A stretch of 32,896 nucleotides of DNA. It comes from RGIG5612 sp045627365. Its GTDB lineage: Bacteria > Bacillota > Clostridia > Lachnospirales > Lachnospiraceae. The stretch covers positions 1 through 32,896 of the forward strand of contig JAZQNN010000056.1 of NCBI GenBank assembly GCA_045627365.1. Direction: 5' to 3'. Position 1 is the stretch's first letter. Every line of letters begins with the position of its first letter. Positions 17,775-24,929 of this stretch are shown here, piece by piece. A program made the translations under genes and the position numbers. The notes beneath the pieces are model-generated. The model searched no databases, was not told the DNA's origin, and saw nothing but the letters and a program-made list of their open reading frames with translations.

Positions 17775-18455
17775 ATGGAGATAATGGATCAGAACTATCG
17801 TGACCCGGAGACGGGCAAAAACGGAAAAGTGATCTGCCCATGCTGCGGCGCGGCGGTATCTCAAGGAAAATTCTGCCCGGAGTGCGGTGCGCCGCTTTCT
17901 GAAGTATCACAGGCCGCACCTGCTGCGCCTGCCACGGAACAAAAACCGGCGCAGATGCTTGGTTTCGTCCCGGTATCAGATATTAAAATATGTGTCCCGG
18001 GCGAAGTGAATCAGGAAGAGACACCGCAAGGTCCGCCACCTGTCAGCGATTCCGGCCTTACGCTTCTAGGGGATTTCTGCAAAAAGACTATGGCAACAAT
18101 CGGCGGAGACGGGTACGATGAGATCGTTCTGTACAAGAATGAGGCGGACGGCAGTTTCCAGATACATACATATATGAAGTACGCATATATGCAGAAAGAA
18201 GTCCATCACTCCTTCAAAGCCAGAGACGGCGCGTATGATGCGCTGCTCAGGCTCGCTGAGAAGCTTCATCTGGATGAATACGAAGGCAAAAACGGGTTTG
18301 GCCTTTGCGGCGGGATGTATATTTGCAAGTATAGCAAAGATGGAACGCTTCACAGGGTGACTACGGACAACCTCGGTACTGATGGGCCTGCAATCATCAT
18401 ACAGGTAGGAAATCTCCTCGGGAGCTTCAAGGCAGAAGAGATTTTCGGCAGTTGA
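17775..18455 (+). CDS. zinc-ribbon protein, function unknown
   Basis: Predicted soluble protein of 226 residues. A zinc ribbon near the N-terminus has C21-P-C-C24 and C34-P-E-C37, separated by a short loop. A Pro/Ala-rich linker (about 42-90) follows. The C-terminal part (95-226) is an unrecognised mixed domain with DGYDEIVLYKNEADGSFQIH and a CGGMYICKYSKDGT strand pair. I see no catalytic motif. It begins 31 bases after the surface protein gene and is followed 15 bases later by a small lipoprotein gene, so it is probably part of a longer transcript. The ATG at 17775 follows AAGGAG at a slightly long spacing of about 11 bases; the ATG at 17784 is further still. Confidence 0.7.
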   Translation: MEIMDQNYRDPETGKNGKVICPCCGAAVSQGKFCPECGAPLSEVSQAAPAAPATEQKPAQMLGFVPVSDIKICVPGEVNQEETPQGPPPVSDSGLTLLGDFCKKTMATIGGDGYDEIVLYKNEADGSFQIHTYMKYAYMQKEVHHSFKARDGAYDALLRLAEKLHLDEYEGKNGFGLCGGMYICKYSKDGTLHRVTTDNLGTDGPAIIIQVGNLLGSFKAEEIFGS

Positions 18456-18470
18456 TCAAGAGGTGCAGCA

Positions 18471-18782
18471 ATGAAGAAAATAATTATTATCCTGGTGGGA
18501 ATTATGTTGATCGGATTATTTGGATGCGGACATAAACAGTACAAACTCGAACTGGATGGCTATGGGCTTTCATCGAAAAGGACCACCTATGAAGAAGGCG
18601 CCACGGTCAAAGTCACCTATGACATGATCGCAACAGATACGGATTACTCATTCTATCTGGATTGCGATGATACAAAGCTTGAACATGACTATAAAAACGG
18701 AATGTATGTGTTGACATTTAAGATGCCGGCTCACGACGTGAAGCTTACGGTGAGTTCCAGAAACAGCATGGTGAACGAATGA
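18471..18782 (+). CDS. small lipoprotein, function unknown
   Basis: Predicted lipoprotein of 103 residues. MKKIIIILVGIMLIGLFGC gives a signal peptide with lipobox LFGC (Cys at residue 19). The mature part is a single beta-rich unit: YEEGATVKVTYD, YSFYLDCDD and FKMPAHDVKLTV. The last motif, 'M-P-A-H-D-V', also occurs in repeats of the giant surface protein (SMPAHDVEVKAIY), so this looks like one free-standing module of the same Ig-like type. An AGAGGTG ribosome site precedes the ATG. Its end overlaps the next start by four bases (ATGA), implying coupled translation. Confidence 0.72.
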   Translation: MKKIIIILVGIMLIGLFGCGHKQYKLELDGYGLSSKRTTYEEGATVKVTYDMIATDTDYSFYLDCDDTKLEHDYKNGMYVLTFKMPAHDVKLTVSSRNSMVNE

Positions 18783-19327
18783 AGCATATCGGAACAGTAA
18801 CATTAGAATCGGAAAGATTGAAACTCAGGCGATTTAACATTGATGACGCCGAATCGATGTTTGACAATTGGGCATCGGATGATGAAGTGACAAGGTTCCT
18901 GACATGGCCGACCCATAAAACGATCGACGGCTCAAAGTGGTTTATCAATTTCTGCCTCGACGGATACAAGGAATTGTCTTTCTATAACTGGGCGATTGAA
19001 CTTAAGGACACGCACGAACTCATCGGAAATATCTCCGTTGTTGATGTGATTGAAGAGACCGGCAGCATGGAGCTGGGCTGGGTGATCGGAAGAAAATACT
19101 GGGGAAAAGGTTATATGCCTGAGGCTGCTGAATGCGTAATGGATGTTCTGTTTGGTGAAGTTGGCGCGAATTGTATATTTGCCAAGCACGACGTGAATAA
19201 TCCCAAGTCCGGAAGAGTAATGCAGAAAATCGGCATGAAGTTCGAAGGCATTATCCGCCAGTGCAATAAAAACAATCAGGGAATCGTGGATTGCGCCAGA
19301 TATTCGATCCTGAAATCAGAAAGATGA
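18779..19327 (+). CDS. GNAT acetyltransferase, RimJ/RimL type
   Basis: Cytoplasmic acetyl-CoA-dependent N-acetyltransferase of 182 residues. The family start TLESERLKLRRFNIDDAESM is characteristic of RimJ/RimL-like enzymes. The acetyl-CoA pyrophosphate loop is RKYWGKGY (105-112), preceded by ELGWVIG and followed by an AAECVMDVLF helix. The tail (NPKSGRVMQKIGMKFEGIIR) matches the usual 'S-x-R-V-M-E-K-x-G-F' region. Substrate cannot be told; relatives acetylate ribosomal protein termini, antibiotics or small amines. The start codon overlaps the lipoprotein stop and its own stop overlaps the next start, so it belongs to a coupled set. Confidence 0.88.
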   Translation: MKHIGTVTLESERLKLRRFNIDDAESMFDNWASDDEVTRFLTWPTHKTIDGSKWFINFCLDGYKELSFYNWAIELKDTHELIGNISVVDVIEETGSMELGWVIGRKYWGKGYMPEAAECVMDVLFGEVGANCIFAKHDVNNPKSGRVMQKIGMKFEGIIRQCNKNNQGIVDCARYSILKSER

Positions 19328-19836
19328 TCATATTGATTACAGGCGCGTCGCACACCGGGAAAACCGCACTCGCGCAAAAACTCCTCGAAAAATATAAAAT
19401 CCCATATCTGTCAATAGACCATCTGAAAATGGGCCTGATCCGCAGCGGCAATACTGATCTCACCCCAATGGATGATCAGGAATTGACTGTATTTTTGTGG
19501 CCGATCGTCCGTGAAATGGTCAAGACGGCCATTGAAAACGACCAGAATCTGATCGTGGAAGGCTGCTATATTCCCTTCGATTGGGCGAAGGATTTTGAAT
19601 CGGAATATCTCGATAAGATAAAGTATTACTGCCTCGTGATGAGCGCGGATTACATAAGGGCGCATTTTGCAGACATAAAGAAATACGCGAACGTGATCGA
19701 AAACCGTCTGGATGATGAAGGGTGCACCCCGGACAGCGTTCTGGCGGATAATACCGAATTCTTAAGGCTTGCGCGGCTGCATAAGGTGAACTACATACTT
19801 ATAGATGGAAAATATGAGGTGGATGTTGATTTGTAG
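19324..19836 (+). CDS. P-loop kinase-like NTPase, small, substrate unknown
   Basis: Soluble protein of 170 residues. I place the start at the ATG at 19324, which overlaps the acetyltransferase stop as ATGA and puts the P-loop at its usual distance from the N-terminus; an earlier start at 19291 would run through the previous gene. Walker A is GASHTGKT (7-14). YLSIDHLKMGLIRSG resembles the substrate-binding segment of adenylate-kinase-like and zeta-toxin-like kinases, and IVEGCYIPFDWAKDF the following strand. IENRLDDEG is a plausible lid with Arg. I see no partner antitoxin. A nucleotide or small-metabolite kinase is the safest call. Last gene of its run; a terminator follows about 105 bases downstream. 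Confidence 0.7.
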   Translation: MIILITGASHTGKTALAQKLLEKYKIPYLSIDHLKMGLIRSGNTDLTPMDDQELTVFLWPIVREMVKTAIENDQNLIVEGCYIPFDWAKDFESEYLDKIKYYCLVMSADYIRAHFADIKKYANVIENRLDDEGCTPDSVLADNTEFLRLARLHKVNYILIDGKYEVDVDL

Positions 19837-19940
19837 ACTATGACAGGCCGGAGGATTATAAAAACAGGCTTTGGATTCTCCCGCATTTTGCGGCAGTTCA
19901 GAACCGATTCTCCCCCTTCAACGAAATAATCGCATTTGCT

Positions 19941-19973
19941 ATGGATGTCTGGCGAATCAGACATCCATTTTTT
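19941..19973 (+). terminator. intrinsic terminator after the zinc-ribbon/GNAT/kinase run
   Basis: An 11-bp perfect stem, ATGGATGTCTG (19941-19951) with its complement at 19958-19968, has a GCGAAT loop and is followed by a run of six T (19968-19973). Confidence 0.9.
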
Positions 19974-20022
19974 GCCAAGAACCGCCGTAAAAGTGTCCTA
20001 TACCATAAAAAGTCAGCCGCTG

Positions 20023-20193
20023 TTTTCGCCAGAGCTTACGTGAAATAAGCGTTTGTCGCCGTTAAGGGGAGAAAATGAAGCCCTTTCCGGGCGTAGTCGC
20101 AGGCTGTATTTTTTCTCCCTCTCCGAATCACAACAGTTTTTTCGCCAGAGCCTATGTAAAATAGGTATTTGCAGTGAAAAGGGGGAGAATTGG
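20023..20193. repeat. paired ~55-base direct repeats with conserved hairpins enclosing a 9-bp inverted repeat
   Basis: Copy 1 is 20023-20077 and copy 2 is 20139-20193. Both start TTTTCGCCAGAG and end in a GGGGAGAA-type tract. Each has a small hairpin with a 7-base loop: GCTTA/TAAGC (20034-20038 with 20046-20050) and GCCTA/TAGGT (20150-20154 with 20162-20166). The stem changes are compensatory: T-A becomes C-G and G-C becomes G-T. Between and overlapping the copies, GGGAGAAAA (20067-20075) pairs perfectly with TTTTCTCCC (20111-20119). The function is unknown; it could be an intergenic repeat family or a structured RNA. Confidence 0.6.
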
Positions 20194-20253
20194 AAAGTGG
20201 AAAATGGGAAGCTGGCATAGAAAATTAATGAATCGATAAGGCGTCGGATGATG

Positions 20254-20259
20254 TATAAT
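20254..20259 (+). promoter_or_regulatory. -10 box (TATAAT) for the acetyltransferase operon
   Basis: Consensus TATAAT lies 32 bases before the ATG at 20292. No convincing -35 hexamer is seen at 16-18 bases upstream, so only the -10 is supported. Confidence 0.45.
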
Positions 20260-20291
20260 TATCTTATATAGAAGAAGGGAAAAACTTAGTT

Positions 20292-20774
20292 ATGATCAGA
20301 CTAGAGCCGATCAATTCAAAAAATGTCTGGGACATCATAAAGCTGAAAGTCAGCGAGGCGCAGAAGGATTTCGTTGCGCCAAACGATCTGAGCATCATCG
20401 AGGCGTATGTTGTAACCAGGGAAAACGGTTACGCGCTCCCGTTTGGGATTTTTGACGATGACATGCCGGTCGGTTTTCTGATGATAGGCTACGATGTGGA
20501 CAACTCCTATGAAAATCCCCCGCAGGTAGCATACGGGAACTACAGCATATGGCGCCTGATGATCGACGAGAAGTATCAGAAAAGGGGATACGGCAGGAAG
20601 GTTTTGCAGTTGGCGCTCGACTATATCAGGACTTATCCTTGCGGAAAGGCTGATTACTGTTATCTCTCTTATGAGCCTGACAACGAGGTCGCAAGGAAGC
20701 TTTATGCGGAGTTTGGCTTTGCGGAAAACGGCGAAATGGACGACGATGAAGCCGTAGCAGTTTTGAAACTGTGA
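20292..20774 (+). CDS. GNAT acetyltransferase, polyamine/diamine-type
   Basis: Cytoplasmic N-acetyltransferase of 160 residues. The order of strands and the motifs IWRLMIDEKYQKRGYG (86-101, acetyl-CoA loop Q-K-R-G-Y-G), YLSYEPDNEVARKLYAEFGF and an N-terminal RLEPINSKNVWDIIKLKV resemble the BltD/PaiA-like spermine or spermidine acetyltransferases of Firmicutes. The amine specificity is inferred from overall resemblance and is less certain than the fold. It starts a four-part run: 12 bases on comes the GNAT-AlkD fusion, then a cyclase remnant and an AAA ATPase. Confidence 0.85.
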   Translation: MIRLEPINSKNVWDIIKLKVSEAQKDFVAPNDLSIIEAYVVTRENGYALPFGIFDDDMPVGFLMIGYDVDNSYENPPQVAYGNYSIWRLMIDEKYQKRGYGRKVLQLALDYIRTYPCGKADYCYLSYEPDNEVARKLYAEFGFAENGEMDDDEAVAVLKL

Positions 20775-20786
20775 AGGACAAACAAG

Positions 20787-21920
20787 ATGATAAAAACAAA
20801 ACGACTTAATATATATCCCGCGTCGGACGAGCAGATGGAAAGCCTGATAGCAAAAGAGCCTGTGCCGGAACTGAAGGCGGCATATCAGGAAATGCTGGAC
20901 GGCAGCGCAGCGCATCCGGATGAGAGGCTGTGGTACGTGATCTGGATGATGGAACTGAATGACGGAACGGGCGCGATAATAGGTAACCTGTCGTTCAAGG
21001 GGATCACCGAAGACGGGATGGTTGAAATCGGGTATGGAACGGAGCCTGAATATGAGGGCCGGGGCTATATGACGGAAGCTGTGGCCGCCTTAGTGGAATG
21101 GGCGGAGGATCAGCCGTGCGTTTGCCGCGTCGAAGCGGAGACCGAAAGCGACAATCCGGCTTCTCAGCGTGTTCTGGAAAAGACGGGTTTTGTGCCGACC
21201 GGTATTTGCGGCGAAGAAGGCCCGCGTTTTGTCCACGACAGGTCTGAGAAAATAGAAAAAATGCTGTTCGAGCTGCGCGACGAAGAATACGCTCAGTTTC
21301 AGGCGAAGCTGACGCCGACTTTAAGCCCGGATCTTTTCATCGGAGTACGCGTGCCGGAGGTAAGAAAGCTGGCAAAGCAGCTGATAAGCGACCCTGACGC
21401 GGCGCGATTCCTTAAGGAGCTGCCGCACAGATATTATGACGAGAATATGCTGCACGGGCTGCTGGTTTCTGAGATGAAGGATTACGGCGAAGCAATCGAG
21501 GCGACCGACCGGTTTCTCCCTTATATCGACAACTGGGCAGTGTGTGACATAATGTCGCCGAAGGTTTTCAAGAAACACAAGGGCGAGCTGCTCGAAAAGA
21601 TCAAAGAATGGACGGCATCGGACAAAACCTACACGATCAGGTTCGGCATTGAGATGCTGATGAGCCATTTCCTTGATGATGATTTTAAGGCGGAATACCT
21701 GGACATAGTCGCCGCCCTCAGAAGCGGGGAATACTATGTCAATATGATGATCGCGTGGTTTTTCGCCACCGCGCTCACCAAGCAGTGGGACAGCACGATC
21801 TCTTATATAGAAGGCAACAGACTTGACAAATGGACGCACAACAAAACGATCCAAAAAGCCATTGAGAGTTACAGAATTACGGATGAGCAGAAGAAATATC
21901 TGCGTACGATGAAATTATGA
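20787..21920 (+). CDS. fusion protein: GNAT acetyltransferase + AlkD-type DNA alkylation repair domain
   Basis: One intact 377-residue frame carries two enzymes. Residues 1-145 are a GNAT domain: TKRLNIYPASDEQM, then EIGYGTEPEYEGRGYMTEA with the acetyl-CoA loop at 89-97, then SDNPASQRVLEKTGF. Residues about 152-377 are a HEAT-like DNA glycosylase of the AlkD family: FELRDEEYAQFQAKLTPTL, IGVRVPEVRKLAK, DNWAVCD (248-254, with the Trp and Asp expected in the active-site cleft) and THNKTIQKAIESYRIT. AlkD enzymes excise alkylated bases. Both parts are close to full length and the junction (CGEEGPRFVHDRSEKIEKML) is smooth. Fusion may couple acetylation with alkylation repair, but that is inference. 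A read-through of two ancestral neighbours is equally possible. Confidence 0.88.
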   Translation: MIKTKRLNIYPASDEQMESLIAKEPVPELKAAYQEMLDGSAAHPDERLWYVIWMMELNDGTGAIIGNLSFKGITEDGMVEIGYGTEPEYEGRGYMTEAVAALVEWAEDQPCVCRVEAETESDNPASQRVLEKTGFVPTGICGEEGPRFVHDRSEKIEKMLFELRDEEYAQFQAKLTPTLSPDLFIGVRVPEVRKLAKQLISDPDAARFLKELPHRYYDENMLHGLLVSEMKDYGEAIEATDRFLPYIDNWAVCDIMSPKVFKKHKGELLEKIKEWTASDKTYTIRFGIEMLMSHFLDDDFKAEYLDIVAALRSGEYYVNMMIAWFFATALTKQWDSTISYIEGNRLDKWTHNKTIQKAIESYRITDEQKKYLRTMKL

Positions 21921-21982
21921 TTTACGATATTTCCCAACCGGTATTTGAATGTGAGGTGTATCCGGGCGTATTGATGGATTGA
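21917..21982 (+). pseudogene. 5' remnant of a cyclase-family (arylformamidase-like) hydrolase gene
   Basis: An ATG overlapping the previous stop (ATGA) opens a 21-codon frame, MIYDISQPVFECEVYPGVLM plus Asp, then TGA. The first 17 codons match the N-terminus of small cyclase-family metal hydrolases ('YDISQPV...YPGDP'), and the match stops where the family's PGDP motif should continue. The remainder (normally 180-200 codons) is gone. The remnant runs into the ribosome site of the AAA ATPase gene. It may still be translated as a short coupling peptide. Confidence 0.55.
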
Positions 21983-21993
21983 GGAGGCCCCAT

Positions 21994-22899
21994 ATGTATC
22001 TGGAATCTTTCAAACTTCCTATCGACAAAGAAGAAAGAATGCTTGCCGTGCGCGCCGCGCAAAACGGCGGCGAACACGGCTATATCGACAATCCGTATCC
22101 TTGTGGGATCTTTTCACCGAAAGAGTTCCGCGAAGTGGATTTTACTACGACGACCATCTTCTACGGAGGAAACGGGTCAGGAAAAAGCACTTTGCTGAAT
22201 CTGATCGCTGAGAAGCTTGAACTGAACAGGATCGCTCCGTTTAATTCGGGCGAAATGTTTGCCGCTTACGTGGACAATTGCGAGTACGAGCTTGGTTTTG
22301 ATGATGAAGGCTTCAGATATCGTATCCCGAACGGCAGCCGGATCATCACAAGCGACGATATTTTCGACTATATGCTCACCGTCAGAACAAATAACGGAGA
22401 GATAAGCGAGAACAAAGAATCTGCCAAGGATGAATGGGCGAGTCTCAGGTTCGGCCCAACCATCCGTTTCAGCGGGCTCGACGATTACGAGGCGATGAGA
22501 ACGCAGCTGCTTGCAAGAAGCAAAACCGTCAGCCGCAGGCAGTTCATCAGGCGGACGGTCGGCGACGAGGTAAAGCTGAACAGCAACGGTGAAACGGCGC
22601 TGCGGTATTTTGAGTCTAAATTGAAAAACGACACTCTTTACTGCCTTGACGAGCCGGAGAACAGCATGTCTCCCAAGACACAGCTGGAGCTGGTCGGGAT
22701 GCTGGAGGAAATGGCGCGTTATTGCGGATGCCAGTTCATCATTGCCACGCATTCGCCTTTCCTGCTGGCATTTAAAAATGCGAAGATCTACAATCTGGAC
22801 GCGGATCCGGTCACGATCCAGAACTGGTGGGAACTGGAAAACACCAGGATCTATTACGAGTTTTTCAAAAAGCATCAGGACCTGTTCGAGGATGATTAA
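21994..22899 (+). CDS. AAA/ABC-type ATPase with a single nucleotide-binding domain
   Basis: Soluble ATPase of 301 residues. The ATG at 21994 is chosen because GAGGAGG lies just upstream; a TTG at 21979 would place that site inside the gene. Walker A is GGNGSGKST (58-66), a signature-like SNGETALRYF is at about 197-206, Walker B LYCLDEPE is at 215-222, and the switch ATHSPF (His253) follows. This is the AAA_21/AAA_15-like 'predicted ATPase' group, related in outline to the ATPases of OLD-type and toxin systems. No nuclease domain is fused and no partner gene follows, so a defence role is not supported. The helical insert (about 75-190) is short, unlike SMC proteins. It follows the truncated cyclase remnant, with no recognisable terminator afterwards. 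Confidence 0.85.
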   Translation: MYLESFKLPIDKEERMLAVRAAQNGGEHGYIDNPYPCGIFSPKEFREVDFTTTTIFYGGNGSGKSTLLNLIAEKLELNRIAPFNSGEMFAAYVDNCEYELGFDDEGFRYRIPNGSRIITSDDIFDYMLTVRTNNGEISENKESAKDEWASLRFGPTIRFSGLDDYEAMRTQLLARSKTVSRRQFIRRTVGDEVKLNSNGETALRYFESKLKNDTLYCLDEPENSMSPKTQLELVGMLEEMARYCGCQFIIATHSPFLLAFKNAKIYNLDADPVTIQNWWELENTRIYYEFFKKHQDLFEDD

Positions 22900-22964
22900 T
22901 AAAGCGCATAGGTTTATGCAGTATTTAGCTTATTCAAAACCCGCCACGTGTGGTAAAGTGAAGG

Positions 22965-22973
22965 TGCTATATT
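22965..22973 (+). promoter_or_regulatory. extended -10 element (TGCTATATT) for the AOR gene
   Basis: TG-C-TATATT, with the hexamer at 22968-22973, lies 36 bases before the ATG. No clear -35 box is present. The 110-base gap before it also has a weak hairpin (GCATA/TATGC, 22906-22919) without a T-run. Confidence 0.38.
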
Positions 22974-23009
22974 ATTGCATTAAGAACCAATAGAAATGGG
23001 GAATTTATT

Positions 23010-24878
23010 ATGTACGGATATGTTGGAAAATTACTATTTGTAAATCTTACTGACAGAACCTACACGGTTGAAGACCTTAAGGAAGAGGACGCAAGGAATT
23101 TCGTCGGCGGTCCCGGCCTGGGCGCCAAGATCCTTTTCGAAAGAATGGAAGCCAAAACACCTGTATTCGCTCCCGAAAGCATGATCGGCTTTGTAACAGG
23201 CCCTTCAAACTGCAACGGAGCACTCCTGGGCGGCCGCTATTCTTTCGTTTCAAAAAGCCCGGTTTCAGGCGGCTGGAACGATTCCAACTCAGGCGGACAC
23301 TTCGGACCGAAGCTTAAACGTGCAGGCTATGACGCTGTATTTGTAACAGGCGCATCAGAAGAGCCTGTATATATCTTTATCGACAACGGCGCAGTCGAGT
23401 TTCGTGATGCATCTCATCTTTGGGGCAAAACGACCGAAGCAACCGAGCAGGCGATCTACGAAGAGTTAGGCGATAAGAGCGTCGGAATCGCCCTTATTTC
23501 ACCGGCCGGCGAGCGTATGAACTACCTGGCAGCGGTAATGAACGACACACACAGGGCAGCAGCAAGAGGCGGCCCAGGCGCGGTTATGGGTTCCAAGAAG
23601 CTGAAAGCTCTTGTTGTTAAGGGCAATACGCAGGTTCCGGTATTTGACCGTAAGTCTGTGATCGAGATCAGCAAGGAAGTCGTTGACTGGGAGAAGAACG
23701 GCCCGGCAGCTCCGCAGAACGGTCTGTGGTCTGAGTTCGGTACAAACGGCGACTACAATTCATGCATTTACCGTGGCGATGCAGGCATCAAGAACTGGTC
23801 CGCTACATCAACTTCATATGCATCAGAAGAGGAAGTCAACAAGCTTGATACTCATGAAATGGATAAGATCTATCCGAAGAAGAAGTATGCGTGCGATACA
23901 TGCTCATTAGGATGCGGCGCACTGTACAACGTACCGAGCAAGAAATACGATCTGTCCGACACTTCCCGTCCTGAGTATGAGACAACGGCTGTATTCGGCT
24001 CAATGGTAATGAATACAGATCCTGTTATCATGAATGAGTGCAACTATCTGTGCAATGAATATGGATATGACACCATCTCCGCAGGTGCGACGATCGCATG
24101 GCTGGCAGAATGCTACAACAAAGGTCTCTTTACAAAGGAAGAGTTGGGCGGAGTAGACCTTTCATGGGGCAACGGAGAAGCTGTTCGCACTATCCTTGAG
24201 ATGATGTGCGCTGATGAAGGAATCGGACATTACCTCAACAACGGCTCACGTGAGGCTGCCAAGGCACTTGGAAAAGGCGAGGAATATCTTGTTATCTGCA
24301 ACGGAGTAGAGCCTCCTATGCATGATCCGCGTTGGGCACCCGGACTTGGAAGGACATACTGCTTCGATCCGACACCGGGACGTCATATGAAGGGCGGCCT
24401 TGGACCCGGATCGGGCTTTGCACCACCTGAGGTCAAATACGATTATGACGGTCAGACAGCGGCCGACATTTCAGAGACTCTTGAGACAGAGATCCTGAAT
24501 GCAGGCGGATTCTGCAACTTCTCATTGTTCGGATTCCCGCCGGGAACCAGAACACGTTACCTGAATGCGATCTGCGATTTCAAGTACACCGATGAGGAAG
24601 TTAAGAACCTCGGCGCAAGACTTTTCGCAATACGTCAGGCATTCAATCTCAGGGAAGGCATTACACGTAAGGAGCTGTTTATTTCCGAGCGTCTGAAGGG
24701 TAATCCTCCGCTTCCGGACGGACCGACAGCAGGCATCACGATCGACCTTGAGCGTATGGGAGATAATTTCTATAACGCACTTGGATGGGATCCGGAAACC
24801 GGTATGATCCCGAAGGAAATGCTGGAGAAGTACGGCGGACTGGAAAGCGTTATCGAAACATTCTATCCGGAAAATTAA
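23010..24878 (+). CDS. aldehyde:ferredoxin oxidoreductase (tungstopterin enzyme)
   Basis: Cytoplasmic oxidoreductase of 622 residues. It is expected to interconvert aldehydes and carboxylic acids with ferredoxin, using a tungsten (or molybdenum) bis-pterin and a [4Fe-4S] cluster. The N-terminal domain shows MYGYVGKLLFVNLTDRTY, FVGGPGLGAKIL, GPSNCNGALLGGRYSFVSKS and SNSGGHFGPKLKRAGYD. Cluster ligands are Cys295, Cys298 and Cys302 (CDTCSLGC) and Cys502 (GGFCNF), spaced much as in the Pyrococcus furiosus enzyme (288, 291, 295 and 494). The pterin-binding AARGGPGAVMGSKKLKA is intact. Length is normal (archaeal AOR about 605). The actual aldehyde is unknown. A convergent MoaD-like gene follows, the common partner for this family. 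Codon choice is more biased towards preferred codons than in its neighbours, suggesting good expression (impression by eye). Confidence 0.95.
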   Translation: MYGYVGKLLFVNLTDRTYTVEDLKEEDARNFVGGPGLGAKILFERMEAKTPVFAPESMIGFVTGPSNCNGALLGGRYSFVSKSPVSGGWNDSNSGGHFGPKLKRAGYDAVFVTGASEEPVYIFIDNGAVEFRDASHLWGKTTEATEQAIYEELGDKSVGIALISPAGERMNYLAAVMNDTHRAAARGGPGAVMGSKKLKALVVKGNTQVPVFDRKSVIEISKEVVDWEKNGPAAPQNGLWSEFGTNGDYNSCIYRGDAGIKNWSATSTSYASEEEVNKLDTHEMDKIYPKKKYACDTCSLGCGALYNVPSKKYDLSDTSRPEYETTAVFGSMVMNTDPVIMNECNYLCNEYGYDTISAGATIAWLAECYNKGLFTKEELGGVDLSWGNGEAVRTILEMMCADEGIGHYLNNGSREAAKALGKGEEYLVICNGVEPPMHDPRWAPGLGRTYCFDPTPGRHMKGGLGPGSGFAPPEVKYDYDGQTAADISETLETEILNAGGFCNFSLFGFPPGTRTRYLNAICDFKYTDEEVKNLGARLFAIRQAFNLREGITRKELFISERLKGNPPLPDGPTAGITIDLERMGDNFYNALGWDPETGMIPKEMLEKYGGLESVIETFYPEN

Positions 24879-24897
24879 GTAATATAGAACAATCAGA

Positions 24898-24926
24898 AAG
24901 GGGGATCCTGATGCAGGATCCCCCTT
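24898..24926. terminator. shared terminator between AOR and the MoaD-like gene
   Basis: The stem is AAGGGGGATCCTG (24898-24910) with its complement at 24914-24926, 13 bp with a 3-base loop. Short T-rich tracts flank it on both strands (TTGTTT on plus, CTTTCTGATT on minus). It lies between convergent genes ending at 24878 and 24930, so it probably acts in both directions. Confidence 0.8.
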
Positions 24927-24929
24927 GTT

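Larger units (their letters stand above)
19837..20291. other. 455-base noncoding region
   Basis: This stretch holds the operon terminator at 19941-19973, two imperfect direct repeats with small hairpins (20023-20077, 20139-20193), several GGGAGAAT-type motifs in both orientations, and a -10 box for the gene at 20292. A frame without a start (about 19834-20046) is open but passes straight through the terminator, so I do not treat it as coding. Confidence 0.7.

Noticed and set aside
19324..19836. Zeta-toxin of a toxin-antitoxin pair
   Set aside because: A P-loop and kinase-like layout are seen, but no antitoxin gene precedes it; the upstream overlap is with an acetyltransferase.
19834..20046. 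Open frame without start after the P-loop kinase gene (begins VDYDRPEDYKNRL)
   Set aside because: It runs straight through a perfect intrinsic terminator and into repeats, has no start codon, and gives no recognisable family beyond a faint nucleotidyltransferase-like 'DxPEDY' resemblance.
22177..22875. 232-codon minus-strand frame opposite the AAA ATPase
   Set aside because: The plus strand encodes clear Walker motifs, and the minus frame has no family features or ribosome site.
21994..22899. AAA ATPase as part of an anti-phage (OLD/Gabija-like) defence system
   Set aside because: It has no TOPRIM, helicase or nuclease partner, and its neighbours are metabolic or remnants. A lone AAA_21-type ATPase is not sufficient evidence.
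22906..22919. Hairpin after the AAA ATPase gene as a terminator
   Set aside because: The stem is only 5 bp (GCATA/TATGC) and no T-run follows.
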